Assembly: GCA_963662645.2 (NCBI GenBank)
Contig: OY759762.1
Location: forward strand, 2,604,001 to 2,668,000
Direction: 5' to 3'
From: Aldehydirespirator sp963662645
Lineage (GTDB): Bacteria; Actinomycetota; Acidimicrobiia; Acidimicrobiales; Aldehydirespiratoraceae
Length of the DNA stretch: 64,000 bases
Shown: in pieces, positions 32,950 through 39,166 of the stretch
Numbering within the stretch: the stretch's first letter is position 1
Layout: the number at the start of each line of letters is the position of its first letter
Made by a program: the position numbers and the translations under genes
The notes under the pieces: generated by a model
Told to the model about the DNA's origin: nothing
The model's input: only the letters and a program-made list of their open reading frames with translations
Databases searched by the model: none

Positions 32950-32994
32950 CGGAGAGCGCGGACCGAAGCCCCCTCGTCGAGCGGCATCGACAAT

Positions 32995-33357
32995 TCACCG
33001 GTCGCCCTCCGGCGGCCCGTCGGTGCCGCGGGTGTTGCCGGCGCCGCTCTCGTCAGCGGCCAGGTCGTCCATGGCCAGGTGGTCGATGCTGTCGGTCCGG
33101 TGGACGGCCCTCAGCAGCAGGTGTGCGACGATTGGCAGCGTCACGATCATCGCGCCCGCGGCGATGGCCAGATAGGCGAATCCGCGCCAGCCGAGCAGGG
33201 GAGCGGCCCCCACCGACATCAGCAGCAGCGACACCGGGCTGGCCTTGCCGGCAGCCTGGATCCGCGCGAACGGCGTCGAGAACCGGAGCAGCCCGATGCC
33301 GGCGAGGACTGCTATGGCGGCGCCGGCAACCATCACCAACTCGGCCGCGACCCTCAT
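32995..33357 (-). CDS. mnhG: Mrp antiporter subunit MnhG/MrpG
   Basis: 120 residues, three hydrophobic spans (about 8-22, 42-57, 63-82) with GLLRFSTPFARIQAAGKASP typical of MrpG. A hydrophilic Asp/Gly-rich tail of about 35 residues is unusual. Its ATG overlaps the mnhF stop by four bases. Last gene of the seven-gene complex. Confidence 0.92.
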   Translation of the reverse strand: MRVAAELVMVAGAAIAVLAGIGLLRFSTPFARIQAAGKASPVSLLLMSVGAAPLLGWRGFAYLAIAAGAMIVTLPIVAHLLLRAVHRTDSIDHLAMDDLAADESGAGNTRGTDGPPEGDR

Positions 33358-33629
33358 GGCGCAGTCCCGTCGTTCGCACCGTCCGCGTCGCGCTCCAGGA
33401 ACCGGCTGGCCGCGAAGGTCCCGGCGAGCCCGACCAGAGCGATCACGGTGATGGTCGCGAGAAGGGCGTGGCTGTCGCGGTTGATGGCATCGATCACGAT
33501 GCCGCCGGCAAGAGAGACGAGGGCCACCTCCACGCCGATCACTCGATCGGCCAGACTCGGGCCGCGCACCACTCGGTAGACGGCGCAGAGTCCGGCGGCT
33601 GCGAAGCCGGCGGCGGCCAATGCGATCAT
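33354..33629 (-). CDS. mnhF: Mrp antiporter subunit MnhF/MrpF
   Basis: 91 residues from the ATG at 33629-33627. MrpF features: three hydrophobic spans, VRGPSLADRVIGVEVALVSL, and TVIALVGLAGTFAASRFLE. The frame is open upstream into the tandem repeat, but homology begins at MIALAAAG. The start lies in TGCGATCATCGGACG (33621-33635, plus strand), the 15-bp junction that recurs at both other repeat boundaries. A TGA in the preceding repeat frame overlaps this ATG. Confidence 0.9.
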   Translation of the reverse strand: MIALAAAGFAAAGLCAVYRVVRGPSLADRVIGVEVALVSLAGGIVIDAINRDSHALLATITVIALVGLAGTFAASRFLERDADGANDGTAP

Positions 33630-33772
33630 CGGACGGATGCCTGCGCGGCCCGTTGCGGCGCGGTGGTGTCTCGCCCGCTCTTGTTCGCTGCGCTCACGGG
33701 CCGCTCGGGCCACGGCCTCGCCCGTGTGAGCCGGAGTGGCGCACCTATCCGCTCGGCCTCTGGTGCGATCAT
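33626..33772 (-). CDS. 48-codon frame of repeat unit 1 (coupling ORF, hypothetical)
   Basis: ATG at 33772-33770 overlaps the stop of the frame before it; the TGA at 33628-33626 overlaps the mnhF ATG. The 48-residue product begins MIAPEAERIGAPL and contains RPVSAANKSGRDT. It is Arg/Pro-rich and matches no family I recognise. Its first three residues equal those of MnhF because the junction was duplicated. Confidence 0.35.
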   Translation of the reverse strand: MIAPEAERIGAPLRLTRARPWPERPVSAANKSGRDTTAPQRAAQASVR

Positions 33773-33915
33773 CGGACGGATGCCTGCGCGGCCCGTTGCG
33801 GCGCGGTGGTGTCTCGCCCGCTCTTGTTCGCTGCGCTCACGGGCCGCTCGGGCCACGGCCTCGCCCGTATGGGCCGGAGTGGCGCATCTATCCGCTCGGC
33901 CTCTGGTGCGATCAT
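33769..33915 (-). CDS. 48-codon frame of repeat unit 2 (coupling ORF, hypothetical)
   Basis: ATG at 33915-33913 overlaps the mnhE TGA; its own TGA overlaps the ATG of the unit-1 frame. The product differs from the unit-1 product at three residues (ID for IG and PI for LT). The chain mnhE–unit 2–unit 1–mnhF is thus joined by three ATGA overlaps. Confidence 0.35.
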   Translation of the reverse strand: MIAPEAERIDAPLRPIRARPWPERPVSAANKSGRDTTAPQRAAQASVR

Positions 33916-34427
33916 CGGACGCCCATGGGACTGGAGGTCGGCAGGGCTTCACAGGCCAGCCTGGCTAGCTCGTGGGCGTGGGCCACCGTCTCGGAGCTCA
34001 GGCGGCCGTGGAGCAGGTGGATGTAGTAGCGGCCCGAAGAGCGGTCGACATCGACGACCGCCGTCCCGGGACTGAGGGTGATCGACGCCGACAGCAGCAG
34101 CATGTGCTCACTGCCGGTGTCCGGCAGGTCCACAGCGACGATGACCTCCTCCGTGCCGTCGTTGGGCGTGGCGATCTCGATCGCCACATTGACCGTTGAG
34201 CGGGCGAGGTCGACGAGGACGAGCCAAGCAAATCTCAGCAAGGGCCGGAAACGGATCACATGGCGGGCCGTCGGTCCCCGGTCGGCGGCCAGCACGACGA
34301 CGGAGAGGGCCAGGCCGGATGCCAGATTGGCGATCGACACGGATCCCCAGAGGCCGCACCAGACCATGACGAGGCCGGCTGTGGTCACTGCCCGCCGCTG
34401 CGTTCCCGGATATCTCCAGTTCCTCAC
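33912..34427 (-). CDS. mnhE: Mrp antiporter subunit MnhE/MrpE
   Basis: 171 residues. N-terminal membrane spans (about 14-50), then the MrpE pattern VIRFRPLLRFAWLVLVDLARSTVNVA, ANSITLSPGT-like SASITLSPGTAVVDVD and YYIHLLHG. It overlaps mnhD by four bases. Its stop falls in the first junction copy of the tandem insertion. Confidence 0.93.
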   Translation of the reverse strand: MRNWRYPGTQRRAVTTAGLVMVWCGLWGSVSIANLASGLALSVVVLAADRGPTARHVIRFRPLLRFAWLVLVDLARSTVNVAIEIATPNDGTEEVIVAVDLPDTGSEHMLLLSASITLSPGTAVVDVDRSSGRYYIHLLHGRLSSETVAHAHELARLACEALPTSSPMGVR

Positions 34428-35905
34428 GGTTGGACCGCCTCGATGTAGCTGGCGGGGCTGCGCAGGTCCTCGGCTGCCTCGGTCGAGAGATCGAGCAGCG
34501 TTCCCGCGAACAGCGACACCGTCAAGGTGCCCGCGACCGCCAGCGCCGTGGCGGCGTGCATGGTGCGCCTGCCGCGGCGCGGGGCGGGACTGGGGCGGGG
34601 GCCATCGGCGCGCCTTCCCCAGAAGACCGAGTTCCAGATCTTGGCCATCGACAGCAGGGTCAGGCCGCCGGCCACCAGCGCGGCCACCACCACAACGGTT
34701 GCTCCCTGATCGATGGCGGCCGAGATGACGGCCAGTTTGGCTACGAAGCCGGAGAAGGGGGGGATCCCGGCCAGGCTCAGGGCCGGGACCGCGAACATCA
34801 CGGCGACCAGCGGCTCACGACCGGCGAGACCGCCGGATCGGTCCAGGGAGCTCGAACCCTCGTGGTTCTCGATCAGGCCGCCCACAAGGAATAGAACCGC
34901 CTTGACCGGCATGTGGTGGATCAGGAACAGGATGGCTCCTGCCGTGCCCGCGACGGTGAAGAGGCTGAGACCCATGAACATGTAGCCGATCTGGCTGATG
35001 ACGTGGAACGACAGGATGCGCTTGACGTCTGATTGGGCCAGTGCCCCCAGAACGCCGATCACCATCGTGAGCGCCGCCACGAGCAGCATGATCGGCCCCA
35101 GATCATCCATTCCCATCAGGTTGTGGAACCGGATCATCGAGTAGATCCCGACCTTGGTCAGCAAGCCGGCGAACACCGCGGTGATGGTGGTGGGCGCCGT
35201 GGGATACGAGTCCGGCAGCCAGCTGAACAGGGGGAACACCGCGGCCTTGGTTCCGAAGACCACCAGGAACCATGCGCCGATGCCGAGCCGGACTCCGGTC
35301 TCCAACTGCGGTATCCGCTCGGCCAGCAGCGCCATGTTCACGGTGCCGGTGGCCGTGTAGACGAAGGCCACGCCGAACAGGAACAGCGTCGAGGCCAGCA
35401 GGTTCATCACCACGTAGGTCATTCCGGCCCTGATCTGGCTCTGGTTGCCCTGGTGGGTCAGCAGCACGTAGCTGGAGACCAAGATCAACTCGAAGGCGAC
35501 GAAGAGAGTGAACAGGTCGCCGGTGAGAAAGGCCAGAGAGACCCCGGAGGTGAGCACGCACAGCAGCGGCCCGCTCAACTGCGGATTCGCCGCCCACACC
35601 GTCCGGCGCTGGCCGATGGCGAAGATCTCCACCACGAAGATGATCGTCAGCGCGACCGGAAGGATGAGCGCGGCGAAAAGGTCGGCCACCAGAACGATGC
35701 CGAGTTCCGGCGCCCAACCGCCGACCGCGACGGTGTGTGTGCCGTCACGGGCGACGGCCACCAGCATGATGTGCGAGGCGAGCGCGGCCGAGCCCAGGCC
35801 GGCGACGACTGCTATGTCCCGCCCGAGGGGGCGGGAGCGCATAGCGAGGCTGCAGGCCGCGGCCACCAGCGGGCCGACTATCGCGACGGAGATCAGCCCG
35901 GTCAT
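34424..35905 (-). CDS. mnhD: Mrp antiporter subunit MnhD/MrpD
   Basis: 493 residues from the ATG at 35905, overlapping the mnhC stop. It is a NuoL/M/N-like proton-conducting membrane subunit with about 14 spans: FVAFELILVSSYVLL (Glu in TM5), KAAVFPLFSWLPDSYPTAPT, LLTKVGIYSMIRF, ALAQSDVKRILSFHVISQIG and FLIHHMPVKAVLFLV with the conserved Lys residues. It contributes Na+(cation)/H+ exchange. Confidence 0.95.
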   Translation of the reverse strand: MTGLISVAIVGPLVAAACSLAMRSRPLGRDIAVVAGLGSAALASHIMLVAVARDGTHTVAVGGWAPELGIVLVADLFAALILPVALTIIFVVEIFAIGQRRTVWAANPQLSGPLLCVLTSGVSLAFLTGDLFTLFVAFELILVSSYVLLTHQGNQSQIRAGMTYVVMNLLASTLFLFGVAFVYTATGTVNMALLAERIPQLETGVRLGIGAWFLVVFGTKAAVFPLFSWLPDSYPTAPTTITAVFAGLLTKVGIYSMIRFHNLMGMDDLGPIMLLVAALTMVIGVLGALAQSDVKRILSFHVISQIGYMFMGLSLFTVAGTAGAILFLIHHMPVKAVLFLVGGLIENHEGSSSLDRSGGLAGREPLVAVMFAVPALSLAGIPPFSGFVAKLAVISAAIDQGATVVVVAALVAGGLTLLSMAKIWNSVFWGRRADGPRPSPAPRRGRRTMHAATALAVAGTLTVSLFAGTLLDLSTEAAEDLRSPASYIEAVQP

Positions 35906-36288
35906 GTCGCCCCGGAGTCGTCCGGCTCCGTTGGAGCGCTCTGCACCGCCGCGATCCGGCGGTCCTCGAGGTCGTCCTCGACCAGATCGTCGCCCGAGAG
36001 GCTGCGCTGGCGCCTGGCCAGCGCCAGCAGGAACAGCGTCAACCCGAACGAGATCACGATGGCGGTCAGAGTCAGGGCCTGCGGCAGCGGATTGGACATG
36101 TCCTCCGGTGCCGTCCGGCCTGCGATGGGAGGCCAGCCGGCCGGACCGCCGGCCGTGATCAGCGCGACCACGGTGGCGTGCCCCAGCAGGGAGTAGCCCA
36201 GGACGATTCGGCTCAGCGATCGCCCGGTCAGCAGGTACAGGCCGACCGCGGTCAGACCGCCGACGGCCAGCAGCAGCGCGGCGCTCAT
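35902..36288 (-). CDS. mnhC: Mrp antiporter subunit MnhC/MrpC
   Basis: 128 residues from the ATG at 36288, overlapping mnhB. NuoK-like three-span protein: GLYLLTGRSLSRIVLGYSLL, PLPQALTLTAIVISFGLTLF. The Pro-Leu-Pro-Gln-Ala-Leu-Thr-Leu-Thr-Ala-Ile-Val-Ile motif is diagnostic of MrpC. An acidic hydrophilic tail follows. Confidence 0.94.
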   Translation of the reverse strand: MSAALLLAVGGLTAVGLYLLTGRSLSRIVLGYSLLGHATVVALITAGGPAGWPPIAGRTAPEDMSNPLPQALTLTAIVISFGLTLFLLALARRQRSLSGDDLVEDDLEDRRIAAVQSAPTEPDDSGAT

Positions 36289-36773
36289 TCTCGCTCCCCG
36301 CGGTCGGAGCTGGCCCCGCGGTCGGAGTTGGCCCCGCCGCCGGAGTTGGCCGGCGGGTCGGCTGCGAATTCGGCCGCGCCCAACCCGTCGAGCGCCGCGA
36401 TGACGGTTCCGACAACTATGGCCGCCACGCCGAGATCGAACGGCAGGGCGGACCCGGTCTTGATCTTGCCGAGCAGCGGAGCCTCCACCGACAGCACCTG
36501 CTGGTCGAACAGCGGATCCCCCCACAGCAGCGGCATCAGGGCTACGCCGGCCACGACGAAGACGCCGGCAGCCACCAGAGTGATGCCGTAGGTGGGCCGG
36601 TGGAACCCGGCGATGGTCCGGAGGGCGAGCACGGCGCCGAACACCAAACCGGCGGCGAACCCGCCGCCGGGGTTGTTGTGACCCGCGAACAGCAGGTAGC
36701 AGCCGACGATGGTCGCGAACGGCCCCGCCGCCCGGATGCCGAGACGGATCATGGGAGCCGACCCGTCGATCAT
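36285..36773 (-). CDS. mnhB: Mrp antiporter subunit MnhB/MrpB
   Basis: 162 residues. MnhB-type membrane protein: GCYLLFAGHNNPGGGFAAGL, and LPFDLGVAAIVVGTVIAALD, four spans. The C-terminus ends in a hydrophilic stretch encoded by an 18-bp tandem repeat (36301-36354). Overlaps of four bases link it to mnhA and mnhC. Confidence 0.93.
   Translation of the reverse strand: MIDGSAPMIRLGIRAAGPFATIVGCYLLFAGHNNPGGGFAAGLVFGAVLALRTIAGFHRPTYGITLVAAGVFVVAGVALMPLLWGDPLFDQQVLSVEAPLLGKIKTGSALPFDLGVAAIVVGTVIAALDGLGAAEFAADPPANSGGGANSDRGASSDRGERE
36301..36354 (-). repeat. 18-bp tandem repeat, three units, in the mnhB 3' end
   Basis: Units at 36301-36318, 36319-36336 and 36337-36354 share CGGTCGGAGTTGGCCCCG, the third more diverged. 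They encode a repeated Ala-Asn-Ser-(Asp/Gly)-Arg/Gly-Gly tail in mnhB. The unit is a multiple of three and sits at a protein terminus, as in the hydratase at 7049. Confidence 0.8.
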
Positions 36774-39022
36774 GGCGCTGACCCTCTAGTGCTGGCGGAA
36801 GCCCGAGCGAGGGCCTGGACACCCAGGGCTACGGTGGCAAGGACCAAGACCTCCCCCAGGGTGTCGAGGCCCCGTATGTCGGTGAGGATGACGTTGACGA
36901 TGTTGCTGCCGCCGCCCTCGTCGACTGAGGCTGTCGCCATCTCAGCGAGCGGGGGTGCCGCAACCGGGTCGCCGGATGCGGCCGCGAGCCCGATCACCAC
37001 CGCGGCTCCCCCGAGCCCGGCGACCGTCATCCGCACCGCTCGCCACCGCAGGCCCGTCATCGGGAAGCTGCGGGAGAGGTGGCCGAAGGCGAGCACGAAG
37101 CCGACCACGATGGCCGCCTCGACCAGCAGCTGGGTGAGGGCCAGGTCGGCGGCGCCGTGGAGCACGAAGACGGCGGCGACTGCGATGCCGGCCGCTCCGA
37201 GCGCCAGCCCCGCCGCCAGGCGCGTGCCGACGAAGGACAGCGCGATGGCCGCACCGACAACGGTGGCAGCCAGCACCCCCTGTAGCGGTGTGTCCCACGC
37301 GACCAGGTGATCGGAGCTGACATGGGCCAGGAACGGGGTGGCGGCGAGGGCTGTGACCGCGGCCATGGTCACCAGATACACGGGCAGCGAACCGTGCTGG
37401 ACCCGGGCGCAGGCCTCCCGCCCGAAGGTCACGATCCCGTCGATGGAGGCATCCGTCCAGCGGGCGGCATGATCCGCCGGCGCCTGCCCGGGTCGCCTGC
37501 CCATGGCCAGACCCACGATCGCGCCGACAACCAGAACGACCGCTGAGATAACCAGCGCCGGCTCCAGGCCGGGCCAGCGGTGGAGGTGCCCGACCGCCGC
37601 TCCGCCGCTCAGCCGGACCGCGGCCGGCTCCAGGACGGCGTCGACGGGGCCAAGGACGGCGAAGGCCGCGATGCCGGCCACCGCGAGGACCGCGGGCGGC
37701 ACGCTCAGCGCACGGCGGCGGGTCGAGAGGGGGGTCTCCGGGCCCGGTCCGAACACCGCGGCCAGGAACCGGAACGTGTAGGCCACGGTCAGCACGGAGC
37801 CGCCGATCACGCCGAAGCCGACGACCCACGCCTCCAGGCCGTCCAATTCGAGCGCTGCATTGATGGCCGTCTCCTTGGCGACAAAGCCGAGAAGGGGCGG
37901 GGCACCAGCCATCGACAATCCCGCGAGCAAGGCCGCGGTGAATGCGACCGGCATGGATCGGGCCAATCCGCCCAGCTCGTCGATGTGGCGGGTCCCCGCT
38001 CGCACATCGATCTCCCCGACGATAAGGAACAGCGAACCCTTGAACAGGGCGTGAGCAACGAGGAGCGACACCGCCGCGAGCACAGCCGCGGGGGTGCCGA
38101 CGCTGAAGAGCGTGATGAGCAGGCCCAGCTGCGAGACGGTGCCCCACGCCAGTATCAGCTTGGCGTCGCGATGGCGCAGTGCTCCGAGCGCTCCCCACAC
38201 GATGGAGACGACCCCGAAGGCGATGCCGCATCCTTTCCACGCGGCGATCCCGGAGAGGGCGGGACCCGCCACCGCGACGAGCACCACTCCCGCCTTCACC
38301 ATGGTGGCTGCGTGGAGGTATGCGCTGACGGGAGTGGGAGCGACCATCGCGCCCGGCAGCCACGAGTGGAACGGGACCTGGGCCGACTTGGTGGCCGCAG
38401 CGATCATCACGAGCACCGCGCCGGCAGTGGCCGCGGCCCCGTCCACCGGCGTCAGCTCGCTGATCAGCGTCGTGCCCGCGGCGCCGGTCACGAGAAGCAG
38501 GCCGGCCAGCAGGACGAGACCGCCCCCTGCGGTCACCATCAGGGCGCGCCGGGCCGCGACCAGAACTTCGGTGTCGGTGCTCTTGTGCCCGACGAGCAGG
38601 AACGAGGTCACAGACGTCAGCTCCCAGAACACGAACAGCGTCCAGACCGAGTCCGCCCAGACCAGACCCAGCATCGACGTTGAGAAGGCCAGCAGGGTCG
38701 TCGCGAATCTGCCAGTGTGGGCCGCGTCCGGCCCGAAGTACCCGAAGGCGTAGACGAAGATGAGAACGCCGATCCCCGACACGATCAGTGTCATGACTGT
38801 TGCGAAGGCATCGACGCGGAACGTCATCGCCAGATCGAGTCCCCTCACCCAGGCCAGGTCGGCCGTCGCGGGCGGGCCGGCTCCAAGCCGGGCCGCGCCC
38901 CAGAGCGCACTGAACGCAGGGGGCACAGCCCCCACCAGCAGGCTGCCACGGCCCAGCCGGCGACCGGCGCCGGCCAAAAGCACGCACACGGCGATGTGCA
39001 GCACAAGCAGGCCGAAGATCAA
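36770..39022 (-). CDS. mnhA: Mrp antiporter subunit MnhA/MrpA
   Basis: 750 residues. NuoL-like half: LFVFWELTSVTSFLLVGHK, KSAQVPFHSWLPGAMVAPTP, YLHAATMVKAGVVLVA, LILAWGTVSQLGLLITLF. This is followed by the MrpA-specific C-terminal spans (DLALTQLLVEAAIVVGFVLA, DIRGLDTLGEVLVLA) that include an MrpB-like part. The start taken is TTG at 39022; the TGA of a nine-codon frame (39045-39019) overlaps it. First gene of the seven-gene operon, which drives cation/H+ exchange for pH and sodium homeostasis. Confidence 0.93.
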   Translation of the reverse strand: MIFGLLVLHIAVCVLLAGAGRRLGRGSLLVGAVPPAFSALWGAARLGAGPPATADLAWVRGLDLAMTFRVDAFATVMTLIVSGIGVLIFVYAFGYFGPDAAHTGRFATTLLAFSTSMLGLVWADSVWTLFVFWELTSVTSFLLVGHKSTDTEVLVAARRALMVTAGGGLVLLAGLLLVTGAAGTTLISELTPVDGAAATAGAVLVMIAAATKSAQVPFHSWLPGAMVAPTPVSAYLHAATMVKAGVVLVAVAGPALSGIAAWKGCGIAFGVVSIVWGALGALRHRDAKLILAWGTVSQLGLLITLFSVGTPAAVLAAVSLLVAHALFKGSLFLIVGEIDVRAGTRHIDELGGLARSMPVAFTAALLAGLSMAGAPPLLGFVAKETAINAALELDGLEAWVVGFGVIGGSVLTVAYTFRFLAAVFGPGPETPLSTRRRALSVPPAVLAVAGIAAFAVLGPVDAVLEPAAVRLSGGAAVGHLHRWPGLEPALVISAVVLVVGAIVGLAMGRRPGQAPADHAARWTDASIDGIVTFGREACARVQHGSLPVYLVTMAAVTALAATPFLAHVSSDHLVAWDTPLQGVLAATVVGAAIALSFVGTRLAAGLALGAAGIAVAAVFVLHGAADLALTQLLVEAAIVVGFVLAFGHLSRSFPMTGLRWRAVRMTVAGLGGAAVVIGLAAASGDPVAAPPLAEMATASVDEGGGSNIVNVILTDIRGLDTLGEVLVLATVALGVQALARASASTRGSAP

Positions 39023-39045
39023 GGGCGCGCCTCAACGGTGAGCAT
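39019..39045 (-). other. Nine-codon leader frame overlapping the mnhA start
   Basis: ATG at 39045-39043 runs to TGA at 39021-39019, encoding MLTVEARP, and the TGA overlaps the mnhA TTG (TTGA). Coupling from such a leader would help a weak TTG start. Chance occurrence is possible for a frame this short. Confidence 0.25.
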
Positions 39046-39131
39046 GTGACATTCTAGGTAGCGAGCACGAAGCCTGTGGCAAGGCCAACCTGTCCAAGAC
39101 CCTGCTTATCCTGTGCGAGTCCCCATCAGTT

Positions 39132-39149
39132 GACGGGCATCCGCCCGTC
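39132..39149 (+). promoter_or_regulatory. Hairpin just 5' of topA
   Basis: GACGGGC-ATCC-GCCCGTC forms a seven-pair perfect stem with a four-base loop, ending 11 bases before the GTG at 39161. In the transcript it would cover the ribosome-entry region, so it may tune topA translation. There is no strong Shine-Dalgarno sequence. Confidence 0.35.
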
Positions 39150-39166
39150 GGATCGGTTCGGTGTCC

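Larger units (their letters stand above)
33621..33921. repeat. Two tandem 128-bp insertion units bounded by three 15-bp junction copies
   Basis: The period is exactly 143. The 15-bp junction TGCGATCATCGGACG occurs at 33621-33635, 33764-33778 and 33907-33921. The bodies 33636-33763 and 33779-33906 differ at only three positions. The first junction holds the mnhF ATG, the third the mnhE TGA overlapping an ATG. All other Mrp gene junctions are four-base overlaps, so the repeat evidently entered an ATGA overlap and duplicated it. The core (CTTGTTCGCTGCGCTCACG on the plus strand) recurs near hpt and at 334-437. Confidence 0.95.

Noticed and set aside
33630..33713. Longer MnhF starting inside the repeat unit
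   Set aside because: The extra N-terminal residues are Arg/Glu-rich and encoded by the inserted unit; MrpF homology and the duplicated junction place the start at 33629.
33621..33921. Possible CRISPR array
   Set aside because: Only two units of 143 bp with near-identical bodies; no short repeats with unique spacers and no cas genes.
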